A stretch of 64,000 nt of DNA, from assembly GCA_007922225.1 (NCBI GenBank), contig ML679941.1, positions 56,073,849 to 56,137,848 on the forward strand, written 5' to 3'. The position numbers were made by a program, and so were the translations under genes. The notes under the pieces are model-generated. The model did no database searches and had not been told where the DNA came from. It saw only the letters and a list, made by a program, of their open reading frames with translations. Position 1 is the first letter of the stretch, and every line of letters begins with the position of its first letter. Source of the DNA: Emydura subglobosa (lineage: Eukaryota; Chordata; Testudines; Chelidae). Below, in pieces: positions 12,001 to 20,435 of this stretch.

Positions 12001-15000
12001 ACTGCTCTCCATCTCTGGTGCCAAGGAAAAAGCACAAAAAAGCAGCACACGGACAGAGGGGAAGGCAGGGGGAAGACAGTAGAGTGTGGCCCGCATCGGT
12101 TCACTCCTCCACCCCTAGTTCCGGGGCAGCACCATCGACTCCATCAAGATCACTGAGCCTAGTGCAGGACCCCCCGCCAGTTCCAGGACATCATTGCGAT
12201 GCCAGTAGTACTGCAGTACCTTCAACCCCAGAGGTCTTTGCAGTAGCCAGACTTTTTGTCACTCTCAGTCCTGCCAACCCTGATAGATCAGATGCTGGCT
12301 CCATCAACCACAAGCAGGAGGGAGCATGGTGCTCCTAGTTCCTTTCCAGCACTGGGCCCTCTGGTACCTTCTTGGGGCAAGCTGACCCTTTTGTCCTCTA
12401 CTAGGTTGTCCCTAGTCCACCATCAGTCACCAGACCCTCAGCACCGATCGGAGGCAGTGAGAGGTACCACTCCCCCATGGTCACCTAGGGAGGACTCTTT
12501 GTCTGTGTCCGACACGGGAGCCCTACGTTCAATCTCACGTCCTACATTCCGCCAGACCTCAGTGTGGGTCCCTCCGCTGGTACCTGGCCAGGAGGACAGT
12601 GGCCAATGCAGTGGCTGTTCTGGAACCCTTGAGGGTTTCCCCCAGTACCAGATCCTCCTTCCCACCAGTCATAGTCGGTTGCTCCCAAGAGAGATTTCCA
12701 GCTCCATCACGTCCGATACCTGATCCTGGTACTGATTCATAGGACGTGGTCCCTGTGGAGATTTTGGAGGTAGAAGAAGAAGAATCCCCTCCTCCGGTAC
12801 AGGCCTCTTCCTCCTCCTCCCCGGACAAGGCCGTCTCGGGGCTGAGCAGCTCGCTGCCACAAGATGACTTTAGGACTCATCAGGAGCTTCTAAAGCAGAT
12901 AGTAGCTAACATGGGATTAGAGATTGAGGAGCTCAAGGAATATTCCCACAACCCCATTGACATTCTGGCACCAGCTCCATTCAAGGTGGCCCTACCTCCT
13001 CTCACCACAGGTGGTCCCTTCCCCATAGGTCACCAGGTTCATCCTCCAAAGGTGGGTGTCTCCCCAGGTGGATCTGTTCACAACCAAGCAGAACAGGAAA
13101 TGCCATCCGTTTTGCTCACTGCGTGAGCACAGCCCAAGCTCCCTCTCCAATGCCTTCCTGCTCACATGCACAGAGCTCCTTTTCAACGCACTCCTTCTTG
13201 TTCCTCTGGTTCACAAGGTCCGCCTAAAAATCAAATGGGACAAGGCGAGAGATATTCTTATAGCTCCAGTGTGGCCATACCAACACTGGTTCAGCACACT
13301 CGTAGATCTATCAGTAGCAACCCCACTACCATTCCCATTCCACCTGGACCTGATCTCACAAGACCACAGTCGGTTACTCCACCCGAACCTTGGCTCCCTT
13401 CACCTAAACTGCATGGATGTTACATGGCTAACCCAGAGGAGCAAGCGTGTTTGGAACAGGATCAAGAGGTTTGCTGGGTAGTAGGAAGCCATCTACTAAG
13501 GCCACCTACCTCGCCAAATGGAAGCATTTCTCAATATGATCATCCCAGCAAGATCTCTCTCTGGCTCAATCTTCCATCGAGTCTATACCGGATTACTTGC
13601 TCCATCTAAAAACAATAAGGTCTAGCTCTTGCATCTACCAAGCTATTTAGCATTTAGCAGCAATTTCGGCCTTCCACCCACTGGTGAATGGCAGGTCAAT
13701 GTTCTCTCATATAATGATAATCTATTTTCTTAAAGGATTGGAGAGACTTTATCCTCAAATCCATGAAGCAGTCCCCCCATTGGACTTAAACCTGGTTCTG
13801 TCAAGGCTTATGGGTCCTCCCTTTGAGCTGTTAGTGTCATGCCCTTTACTGCTTCTCTCTTGGAAGGTCGCCTTCCTGGTAGCGATCTCCTCCGTCAGAA
13901 GGGTCTCTGAAATCAAGGCCGTTATGTCAGAGCCGGCATACGTGATGTTCTTTAAGGACGAGGTCCAACTGCTCCCCCACCCTGCCTTCCTGCCAAAGTT
14001 CTATAGCAACTACACCATTTTCCTGCCAGTCTTCTTCCTAAAGTCTCACAAGAACTCAAAAGAGCGGCAGCTCCACTCTTTGGATGTTAGGCATGCCCTT
14101 GCCTTCTACATAGAAAGGACTAAACGCTTTTGCAGATCCACACAATTCTTTGTAGCAGTGACAGAAAGGATGAAAAGCCTTCCAGTGTCAGCCCAGAGGA
14201 TCTCATCCTGGATAACCTCCTGTATTCGGGCATACTAGGAGCAGGTGAATGTCCCACCTCCAGCCATTCTGACCACTCACTCCATAAAAGCTCAGGCCTC
14301 TTCAGCAATGTTCCTAGCACAGGTTCCGATCCAAGACATCTGCATGGCCACAACCTGGTCATCGGTGCATACCTTTTCATCCCACTACGCCATCACCCAG
14401 CAGGCTTGAGATGATGCCAGGTTCAGGAGACGGTGTTGCAGTCCACTTGTCCATGAAATCCGAGTCCACCTCCTGGGGTACTGCTTGTGAGCCACCTAGC
14501 ATGGAATGGACATGAGCAAGCATGCGAAAAAGAAAAAACGGTTATTAAGCTTTCCATAACTTGTTCTTTGAGATGTGGTGCTCATGTCCATTCAAAGACC
14601 CACCTTCCTAACCCTCTGTCAGAGTTGAACGGATAGAAGGAACTGAGAGGGTGCAGGACCGACGGTACCCCTTTTTTGGCGCATAAGCATGCAGCACCAG
14701 AAGACGCTAGAGCTGGCCCAATGGCTACAATTAAGGGAAAAATCTCCAGCAAGTGTGTATGCAGCGCACACCTAACATAGAATAGACATGAGCAACACAT
14801 CTCAAAGATCAACAGTTATGGAAAGGTTAGCAACCATGTTTTTCTGTATTCATCAAGAAAAAGATTATAATAGACCAAATTCTGTGCTTAGGCTCTCCAA
14901 TGTAAATCTGGAATAATGCCATTGAAGCCAACTGAGTTACTCCAATTTTATGCTACTGTAATAGTATCGTTTGGTCCAATGTCTGGGACAGAGCAAATAT

Positions 15001-16870
15001 CACTTATATTGCCCTACATAGACATTCTCTACCAAAGGATTTCCCAATATTAGCATTGCCTTTTTAGAACAGTGCTTTCCAGCCCGAGGTGTTGTAGATG
15101 AGAGAAGAGATGATAGGAGCAGTAGAGATAGGAAAAACCTGTATGATTCCACTTCCACTAAATGCTTCCTTTGCTACAAGGAAAGTCTCTCCCTGTTCCA
15201 ATGCCAGCCCCCAATGTATCTGGCCATGGACACAACTTGCCTGTACAGGGTGGGAGGCCCAGGCAGCACCCCAAGATTATTTTCTCTCAGAGCCTTGCTA
15301 TTCTCAGAGCAGCTAGCTCACAAGGAGAGCACATGCAGCTTAGTCCCAGAGAGTCCCTAGTCAACACCACAGTTGCCACCCCAGACAGTAGGTAGCCTCC
15401 TCTTCACATGAGGAAATGAAGAAGGAGGACAGAAAAGCCAAAGATAAATTGAAAATAAAAATATAGAACAAGAAAACAGAGACAGGGGAGAGAGAGAGTG
15501 AATGCACATTAAAAAGGTACAGAGTGATAACTGTTCTGGGTCATGGTATATGGAGGAGACAGGAAATGCCCATCCTCCAGTCTTTTCAGGATGCACCGAC
15601 AAAAGACGTTTGGAAGCCACTACTTAGCTGTGTGTGCTGGAAAAGAAGGTAAATACTCCTTCTCCCTGTGGTGGGAACCAACAAGAGAGATAAAAATTAG
15701 GCAGGGTTTCAAATGTTGCAAATTAATCCTTCATTCTTACATGTTACGTCTTCCCATTTTTTCTTTCTTGTCCTTGCAGGCCCCTTCAAACCATGTGACC
15801 ATCTGTTTGGTAGCTGGCTAATCCGAATTGGAGTGTGGACCATAGTGGGTTTGGCATTTATTTGCAATGCGCTGTTAACTGCAACAGTCTTCAGATCTCC
15901 ATTGTATATTTCCTCTATAAAACTTTTAATTGGACTGATAGCCATTGTAAACACACTCATGGGTCTGTCCAGTGGTGTATTGGCCAGTGTGGATGCATTA
16001 ACCTTTGGCAGCTTTGCTCAATATGGTGCTTGGTGGGAAAGCGGAGTTGGTTGCCAAGTCACTGGCCTTCTGTCTATTTTTGCTTCAGAGACTTCCATTT
16101 TCCTCCTTACCCTGGCAGCACTCGAACGTGGGTTCTCCATAAAGCATGCTACAAAGTATGAAACAAAAGCCTCTCTTGCTAATGTGAAAATAGCTATTTT
16201 CTTTTGCTTTATGTTGGCGTTGATAATCGCAGTGGTACCACTGCTCAGTGAGAGCAAATATGGGGTTTCTCCACTCTGTTTACCATTGCCATTTGGGGAA
16301 CCCAACTCTATGGGCTTCATGGTAGCACTGGTCTTATTGAATTCTCTTTGCTTTCTGGTGATGACTGTTGCCTATACAAAACTCTACTGTAGTTTGGAGA
16401 AGGGAGAACTAGACAATATTTGGGACTGTTCTATGATTAAGCACATAGCACTGTTACTTTTTATTAATTGCATTCTCTATTGCCCTGTGGCCTTCTTATC
16501 TTTTTCCTCCTTACTAAACCTCACTTTTATTAGCCCAGAAGTGATTAAATCAATACTTCTAGTGATTGTCCCACTGCCCGCGTGTCTAAACCCACTTCTT
16601 TATATACTTTTCAATCCACATTTTAAGGAAGATCTGGGAAGTCTCAGAAAGCAAACTTTGTTATGGAGAAGATCAAAACATACAAGTCTGATCTCTGTTA
16701 ATTCAGAAGATGTAGAGAAACAGTCCTGTGACTCAACACAAGCCCTGGTAACCTTTGCAAGTGCCAGCATATCATATGACATGCCTACCAGCAACTCACT
16801 AATGCCATCATCTTATCAAATGACAGAAAGCCGTAATCTTTCGTCAGTAGCATTTGTTCCATGTCGCTAA
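1..16870 (+). CDS. LGR5: LGR5, 3' half of the gene (5 coding pieces)
   Basis: Leucine-rich-repeat G-protein-coupled receptor 5 is a plasma-membrane receptor for R-spondins that boosts Wnt/beta-catenin signalling and marks epithelial stem cells (family knowledge). Coding pieces are 1-23, 2843-2968, 9130-9275, 10974-11057 and 15780-16870. They total 1470 nt, keep one frame across all four introns and end in TAA. The 489 residues cover the last LRR units, the cysteine-rich hinge, seven transmembrane helices and a Ser/Thr-rich tail. The gene is 5' truncated by the window edge; the human protein is about 907 aa, so roughly the C-terminal 54% is here. Paralogues LGR4 and LGR6 are less likely because the hinge (YAYQCCAFG), the acidic [13 protein letters not shown] segment and the tail ending SSVAFVPC match LGR5 as I recall it. 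The next gene, ZFC3H1, converges on it, which agrees with the mammalian gene order. Confidence 0.96.
1091..1159. repeat. Short hairpin repeat, family A
   Basis: Two arms of about 26 bases face each other around the loop GTTTTGCCATTG. The left arm begins AAATCCTGACCC and the right arm ends GGACCAGGATTTCACCC. Near-identical copies lie at 5709-5778, with weaker ones at 3583-3650 and 9320-9375. Copy number suggests a non-autonomous mobile repeat, but the class is unknown to me. Confidence 0.7.
1425..1890. repeat. C-rich pyrimidine-biased low-complexity tract
   Basis: The + strand is strongly enriched in CCC, CTC and CAC words, with recurring phrases such as CTCAGAACCT and TCAGAACCTAACCC at loose spacing. 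This suggests a decayed tandem array. It is open in one + frame for short runs only, without domain-like composition, so I do not call a gene. Confidence 0.45.
2843..2968 (+). CDS. LGR5: LGR5 exon, last LRR and start of hinge
   Basis: This 126-nt exon follows the acceptor TTATGCAG and ends before the donor GTGAGT at 2969. It encodes [18 protein letters not shown], then [13 protein letters not shown] and ends SSENFPEL. These are the final leucine-rich repeat and the beginning of its C-terminal cap. It starts with one base completing a Leu codon and ends with AA, completed to AAG (Lys) by the next exon. No ATG-initiated frame covers it, so it is only seen by joining exons. Confidence 0.93.
3515..3710 (+). 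mobile_element. MIR SINE, interrupted by a hairpin repeat
   Basis: The two halves carry the MIR hallmark phrases GATGACCTTGGGTAAGTCAC and TGTGCCTCAGTTTATCCATC followed by AATAATTATT. In MIR these are separated by only a few bases. Here about 70 bases of family A hairpin sit between them. Confidence 0.7.
3583..3650. repeat. Family A hairpin repeat inside a MIR
   Basis: Sequence GATCCTGTACC ... GGGAGTTTTGCCACTG ... AAGGATTGGGCC has imperfectly complementary arms and the same loop words as the copies at 1091 and 5709. It splits the MIR right after its AAGTCAC box. Confidence 0.55.
3720..3858. repeat. Palindromic repeat, family B
   Basis: The left arm CCTGCAAAAACTTACACAC faces the right arm GTGTGTAAGTATTGGCAGG, with further pairing of ATTAACTTTGCT against AGTAAAGTTAA. 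Related words (CTTAAGCAT, ACACATG) recur at 17376-17450, 35430-35550 and 62600-62640. Likely a MITE; class not known. Confidence 0.6.
4099..4414. mobile_element. hAT-like non-autonomous DNA transposon (MITE)
   Basis: The ends are imperfect inverted repeats: TTATCAAACTGGGGGTC at the left and AAGTTTGAGAACCCCCTG at the right. The 'TTCTCAAACT...' type terminus is typical of hAT-family MITEs in vertebrates. The interior has no protein-like open frame. Confidence 0.6.
4428..5092 (+). mobile_element. CR1 LINE, 3' end, decayed
   Basis: Conceptual translation shows the CR1 RT C-terminal region in broken form, such as TGTATACAATTCTGGTGTCC (YNSGV) and GGAAGACTTAAAGAGCTCAA (GRLKEL). It ends with the CR1 3' UTR words GTTATACAGGCAGTC and GGTCCCATCTGG. 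It is 5' truncated, carries frameshifts, and lies in LGR5 sense orientation. Confidence 0.75.
5709..5778. repeat. Family A hairpin repeat
   Basis: GTGAAATCCTGACCCCATTC pairs with TGTGGGGCCAGGATTTCACC around the loop GTTTTGCCATTG. It is very close to the copy at 1091-1159. Confidence 0.7.
8646..8669. repeat. (TC)n microsatellite
   Basis: An uninterrupted run of TC dinucleotides, about 12 units, in an LGR5 intron. Confidence 0.9.
9130..9275 (+). CDS. LGR5: LGR5 exon, hinge region
   Basis: 146 nt after the acceptor ATGTACAG and before GTAAAT at 9276. It encodes [16 protein letters not shown], then a stretch including [12 protein letters not shown] and a basic HKK. The Cys pair and third Cys form the LRR C-terminal cap and hinge that links the ectodomain to the membrane bundle. 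The first base completes AAG (Lys), and the last base G is completed by AT in the next exon to give Asp. Confidence 0.95.
9276..10973 (+). other. LGR5: LGR5 intron
   Basis: GTAAAT to ACCACAG. It contains a weak family A hairpin (9320-9375) and a CR1 3' end (9679-10150). The block 10160-10700 (words such as GGCTAGCAAGCGCTGC) looks like an interspersed repeat I cannot classify. Confidence 0.8.
9679..10150 (+). mobile_element. CR1 LINE 3' end, relatively young
   Basis: Begins inside the RT C-terminal coding region (GAGAGTCCAGCGGAAGGC, then GACTTATGAGGAGAGGCTAA) and runs through the 3' UTR (GGACTAGATGACCTCCTGAG) to the CR1 terminal octamer repeat TTCTATGATTCTATGA. It is well preserved compared with the copy at 4428 and closely similar to the 3' end at 44030-44510. 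Confidence 0.88.
10974..11057 (+). CDS. LGR5: LGR5 exon, acidic linker before TM1
   Basis: 84 nt after ACCACAG and before GTATGA at 11058. It encodes [17 protein letters not shown] followed by SVQCSPSP. This acidic, tyrosine-free linker with one Cys is characteristic of LGR5 just before the transmembrane domain. The exon starts with two bases of an Asp codon and ends with one base of a Gly codon. Confidence 0.95.
11385..11495 (+). repeat. DIRS left inverted terminal repeat
   Basis: Complementary to 14708-14810 in inverted order. Shared words include GCTCAYRTCYATTC, TGTGC, ACCTTTCCCT (against ATTTTTCCCTT) and GGGCCAGCTCTAG. Confidence 0.8.
11748..13010 (+). pseudogene. DIRS gag-like ORF, frameshifted
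   Basis: Opens with [18 protein letters not shown] and then [10 protein letters not shown], a CxxC ... CxxC zinc-binding motif usual at the N-terminus of vertebrate DIRS gag-like proteins. The middle is Ser/Pro-rich. The C-terminal part, in another frame at 12746 onwards, reads [10 protein letters not shown] and then [14 protein letters not shown]. At least one frameshift (between about 12256 and 12338) and a stop near 12721 break it. The structural assignment is by position and the CxxC motif; the molecular function of DIRS gag is inferred. Confidence 0.7.
13030..13440 (+). pseudogene. DIRS RNase H C-terminal/linker remnant
   Basis: Reads [20 protein letters not shown] and further on [19 protein letters not shown]. 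The first phrase is paralleled by PPQVDLFASKQNKKWHQF in the antisense DIRS copy at about 25225-25280, which fixes its place downstream of RNase H. It is joined directly to gag sequence by a deletion. Confidence 0.75.
13684..14410 (+). pseudogene. DIRS tyrosine recombinase, degraded
   Basis: The frame at 13684-14238 reads [20 protein letters not shown], then [15 protein letters not shown] (the catalytic Arg region of the YR fold), then [17 protein letters not shown] and [13 protein letters not shown]. After a frameshift, 14270-14400 gives [25 protein letters not shown], carrying the His-x-x-x-Ala and His-Tyr segments where the nucleophilic Tyr of DIRS recombinases sits. Catalysis would be DNA strand cleavage and rejoining for circular-intermediate integration. 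The frameshift makes it a pseudogene. Confidence 0.75.
14490..14835 (+). repeat. DIRS 3' terminal region with internal complementary and inverted repeats
   Basis: Contains two 'GACATGAGCA' type termini (14510-14522, about 14786-14795) and the facing GCTCATGTCCATTC (about 14580-14594). The segment 14708-14810 is the inverted copy of the left end. Confidence 0.7.
15780..16870 (+). CDS. LGR5: LGR5 last exon: 7TM domain and C-tail
   Basis: Acceptor TTGCAG at 15774-15779, stop TAA at 16868-16870. It encodes 363 residues beginning [10 protein letters not shown]. Predicted TM segments by hydrophobicity (exon residue numbers): 14-37, 46-69, 91-114, 136-156, 178-200, 219-243, 255-278. Cys92 (TM3 top) and Cys167 (extracellular loop 2) are the conserved class A disulfide pair. 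ALERGFS at 114-120 replaces the usual DRY motif, as in LGR4-6, and NPLLY at 271-275 is the NPxxY-type motif. The tail of about 80 residues is Ser/Thr-rich and ends SSVAFVPCR; from memory the human protein ends VPCL. The upstream in-frame ATG at 15713 lies in the intron and is not a start. Confidence 0.97.
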
Positions 16871-17439
16871 CTTCAGGGGCAAAACCAAAAGTTATATATG
16901 TTTACAAAGTTTTCAATCCCAAATGTAAGACTGGGTGTGTGTACACGCGCTGGAGAGTGGGGTTAAAGGTGCTCTTGATTACTGTTACACACTTCTAAAG
17001 AAAACAGGTAGTAACAAAGAAAACTAGCAGCAGGCTGAAATACCAGTACACAAATCTTGTCAGCCTTCTTAGGAAATCTCAAAACCAATCTTGTTTGGGA
17101 TGAAGAGGAAGCCTGAAAGCTGCTAGCATTTATACAGTTGGCTTAGTTGTTCTCTTAGAGTGATACCAGTCAGAAAAGGCATCTGACAGTCAAGAGCAAA
17201 AATGGTATATTGAAGAGGTAAATTTTCTTGGAGGCATCGGCATTGTTTTAATTAATTGAGCATGTTGAGTTACAGAATTTAAAATGTTAGGAACAGATTG
17301 CTCCCCAGGTGGGGTTGTTCAAGTTCCCTCAATGCTTTTTAACGCTATGATTGTTTTTTTAAAAGTCCCTGTCTACAGCTTTGATTCAGCAAGGTATTTA
17401 AGCATGTGCCTGACTTAACACACATGAACAATACCATTG

Positions 17440-17965
17440 AAGTCCATTAAAGTGTATGGAAAATAGATCTTGTCAAAGTAATTTGATATCATTTTTGATG
17501 AGTTTACAAATGTGGTTGATAAAGGTAATAGTGTTGATGTAATATACTTGTAAGCATTTGACTTGGTGTTGCACAACATTTTGATTACAAAACTAGAACC
17601 ATACAAAAAATCTGTGGCCAAAAGGGCTGATGGAAGTCCTTGGATGTATAAATAAGGGGGTATCAAGTTGGAGTAGCGAGGTTATCTTACCTCTGTATTT
17701 TGTGTGACCACTACTGGAATACCATGTCTAGTCCTCAGTTCAAGAAGGGTACTGAACATTTACCAAGGGTTGTAGTAGATTCTCCATCAATGGAAATCTT
17801 TAAATCAGGATTGGATGATTTGCTAAATGAGGTGTTCTAGTTCAATTACAATTATTGGAATTGAAGCAGAAATTAATTCAGGAGGTTTTGTGGCCTGTGC
17901 TATATGGGAGGTCAGACTAAATGATCACAGTGGTCCCTTCTCATCTTAAAATCCATGAATCTCTG
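17440..17965 (+). mobile_element. CR1 LINE fragment inside the putative LGR5 3' UTR
   Basis: CR1 RT-region phrases (GTGTTGATGTAATATACTTG, GCATTTGACTTGGTGTTGC, GAGGTTATCTTACCTCTGTA) are followed by the 3' UTR type words GGAGGTCAGACTAAATGATC and CACAGTGGTCCCTTC. An internal deletion brings the two together. Sense orientation, old copy. Confidence 0.75.
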
Positions 17966-19268
17966 AATCCCTTGCTGAGTCAAGGCCTATGAAGTTATGT
18001 ATCTCAGAACCACAATTAGAAAGGAAAGCCCCCTGGTACTTTGGCCACTCTACTTTAAAGAATCCCCAACAACGGGGCTCCCATTGTTTCCTTTGGAGAC
18101 TAGCACTTACCTTAACTAAACTATACTTGGGAGGTCTTTCAATCTCATTTTCTCATAGATGTCACCTTTCCTTTCATGAGCAGATCGAATAGGACATTGG
18201 TATTCACAGATCCTGAATTTGTTTTATTTTTTTAAATGTCCCCTGAGCAACAGTGTTTACTGGTCCAATACCTGCTTCTTAGTTTAAAGGCCACTCTGCT
18301 CTCTAGGTGGATAAAACTGTATTGGACAACATTACCTACCTTAGATGAACCCAAATAATTAAGATAATCAATTACAGATGGTCTCTGATCTTCATTTGTT
18401 AAATATGTAACTCCCTGGCACCCAAAGGATGGATTTCCATGATGAAAGTCTGTTGCCAGCAGTGGACACCTAGAAATGCCAGTGTGAATGGAGGAGAAAA
18501 AAAAATATTTTTTTAGTTTTGAAGTTACAGATGGCATTGACTTTGGCTGACATGTGCATCCTTGGGAAAAAACGAACAAATGCAAAAATTATGTCTGGTA
18601 AAGCCGGCTGCATGGTTATCTTAATCCTCTATCTCTTGTGGCTTTTGAAGCAGCACAGCCTACAGCTGGAGAATGATTTCTGAAACCACTTTGGATTAAA
18701 CAGAGTATCAGTCAACCACTGCACAATACTTATTATCATGTTTATTTAGCTTTATTTTAACTGGGGTCCATCTGTGCTGCACTGCTTAATGTCAGTGAAA
18801 TGTCTCCTCAGCTTGCTATATTTAAAAAGTTTGTAAAATGATTTGAGAAGCAAAATAATGTTATAATTTTAAAGACTAGTTAAAGAAAGTTACTTTTATC
18901 TGAACTTTTATAGCTTGCAGAAAGTCCAAAACAAAAGGCTACTATGGGTCTTTTATTTTTATATGCGATTTTTAAAATATTTTGATCAGATATTTTAACT
19001 TGAAATTGTTAAAATTCATTTGTTTTTTTAAAAAAATGAAATTTGTAAATATAGAACTGTATTTATTACTACAGTAAAATACAACCACTCTAAAGGGCAT
19101 GAGAATAAGCCATGTACAGTTTCATACTGATATTTGCTATATTTTCTATTTTCTGCTCACATATTTTACTAAATTCATCATCTGTATATAATATATGTAA
19201 ATGTGTAGCGACTGTAAATAGATTATGTACTTTCTTTTCTATCGGTGTTCCAAATATATGTAATTTGT

Positions 19269-19274
19269 AATAAA
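19269..19274 (+). terminator. LGR5: Candidate LGR5 polyadenylation signal AATAAA
   Basis: Canonical hexamer within TTTGTAATAAAATTTG, 2.4 kb after the stop. A weaker ATTAAA lies at 18695-18700. The next sequence is a MITE remnant from 19343, so the gene plausibly ends here. Confidence 0.5.
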
Positions 19275-19342
19275 ATTTGTCACTAAACAGAAAAAGGCAT
19301 TTCATCAGGGTCTTCACTAGTTCACCAGGACAAGCTTTCTGA

Positions 19343-19450
19343 GGGTATGTCTACACAGCAATAAAACACCCACAGCTGGCCTGTGTCAACTGTCTGAGGT
19401 GCGTGGAGGTTGGGCTGCAAGGCTCTAAAACTGCAATGTAGAAATACCCT
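19343..19450. mobile_element. MITE half, GGGTATGTCTACAC family
   Basis: Begins GGGTATGTCTACACAGCAAT and includes CACCCACAGCTGGCC. It matches one end of the complete palindromic element at 54392-54656; the other arm is missing. Confidence 0.6.
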
Positions 19451-19739
19451 GAAGTTCTAACCAGAGCTTATCTTTTAGGGGATTTCTATCCTGTTAGGAG
19501 GCAGAAGAGCACAACAAATCTAGAGTAGTATTTTATTTCAGTACAGACCAAGCCTCTTTACCTAATTGTCTCCCTTATCTATCAGTCTGAAGCCAGAAAC
19601 ATTTTACCCTAACTATGCTATAGCTACATTCTCTTCTCAGTTCTGCACGGGACAGCATAGAGAACAAGTCTGAATTCACTGTCAGGCTTATTGAGGAGGA
19701 ACCCAGAAGAAGTGCCAGCACTGGGACACATACTACTGA

Positions 19740-20435
19740 TTAGGAACAGAGTTGAGTGATTTTTATTATTATTATTATTGGCAAATAGTTTATTCACCAA
19801 AAAATTCAGTTTCAGTCAACCCAAAACTTCACAAATTCATGTCAAGTTTGCTGACTAGTTTCGACCGAACCAAAAAATCAAAACATTTCAGCAATGTCAA
19901 AAGGAAAAATTTCGTTTTGACACAACGTTTTTTTTATTTCAGGCATTTGTCAAAAGCCAAAGAGGATTCACAAAATGTCTGGGGAGAAAAGGAGGTGGTA
20001 GAGACCTCCCTTACTCCCTTTAGCCCAGTGGTTAAGGCACACACCCAGGATGTGGGAAACCAAGTTTAATTGCCCCCTCTGCCTGATCTGACACGGGGGT
20101 CTCCAACCTCTCAGGAGAGTGCCCTAACCGCTGGGCTATAGGATAGTCTGCTATGTGTGGGGTTGCTCCCTCAATCTCTCCTGTTGAAACTGTTCCACTT
20201 GCATAATAATCATTGAAGCAGGGAGTTAACTTGTGTCACTCACATCCTAGGGGAGTGCCTTAACAACCAGACTAAGCGTCAATTCATCAGTTTCAATTAA
20301 TTCCGACAACATGGTTTTTAACTTTTCAGTTCAGGGAAATTTTGAAAAAGTGTTGTCAGTTCAACCCAAAATGATTTCTTTTTCAAAACTGCCAGCAAAC
20401 TCAAAAAGTCCATTATTCACCAAGCTCTAATTAAC
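19740..20435. repeat. Composite inverted-repeat region enclosing a palindrome
   Basis: AT-rich flanks (TTTCAGTCAACCCAAAAC at left, GTTCAACCCAAAATGATT at right) surround a clear palindrome at 20021-20139. An (ATT)n run lies at 19761-19779. Flank pairing is imperfect and I rate it low. Confidence 0.35.
20021..20139. repeat. Palindromic repeat, family C
   Basis: The left arm TAGCCCAGTGGTTAAGGCAC faces the right arm GTGCCCTAACCGCTGGGCTA, with pairing extending inward. 'CAGTGGTTAAGGCAC' resembles a tRNA-like A box region, so a SINE-derived fold-back is possible. Confidence 0.6.

Larger units (their letters stand above)
11385..14835 (+). mobile_element. DIRS-type tyrosine-recombinase retrotransposon, internally deleted
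   Basis: DIRS elements integrate by a tyrosine recombinase and carry inverted terminal repeats. The left end GCTCACATCCATTCC...GGGCCAGCTCTAGCG (11399-11490) is the inverted counterpart of CTAGAGCTGGCCC...AATAGACATGAGCA (14708-14794). A third related segment, GTGGTGCTCATGTCCATTC (about 14576), is the internal complementary region typical of DIRS. Order: gag-like frames (11748-13010), an abrupt switch near 13010-13050 to the RNase H C-terminal region, then the recombinase (13684-14410). The whole RT and most of RNase H are missing. Frameshifts and stops make it non-functional. It lies in LGR5 sense orientation. Element limits are approximate to 20-30 bases. Confidence 0.85.
11058..15779 (+). 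other. LGR5: Last LGR5 intron, carrying a DIRS element
   Basis: GTATGA to TCCTTGCAG. Most of it is the DIRS-like retrotransposon at about 11385-14835. The remainder (14840-15779) includes a short repeat with the CCATTGAAG core at about 14880-14970 and nothing else I can assign. Confidence 0.85.
16871..19290 (+). other. LGR5: LGR5 3' UTR (candidate extent)
   Basis: From the stop to the first strong AATAAA (19269-19274). The stretch 18600-19280 is AT-rich, free of recognised repeats and UTR-like, including TTTGTAAATATAG and TGTATTTATT. A CR1 fragment lies at 17440-17965. Extent is inferred from the poly(A) signal only; shorter forms are possible. Confidence 0.5.

Noticed and set aside
12438..12860. 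Minus-strand frames over the DIRS gag region
   Set aside because: They overlap the better supported + strand gag-like frames and show no motif.
13166..13609. 147-codon Ser/Pro-rich + frame
   Set aside because: Shadow frame of the DIRS RNase H/linker segment.
15713..15779. ATG-initiated N-terminal extension of the LGR5 7TM frame
   Set aside because: The frame is open by chance through the acceptor pyrimidine tract; the exon begins at 15780 after TTGCAG and its phase fits the upstream exon.
16018..16320. 100-codon minus-strand frame over the LGR5 7TM exon
   Set aside because: Antisense shadow of a conserved coding exon.
20021..20139. tRNA gene
   Set aside because: The arms resemble an A-box word, but the structure is a simple fold-back without cloverleaf or anticodon arm.
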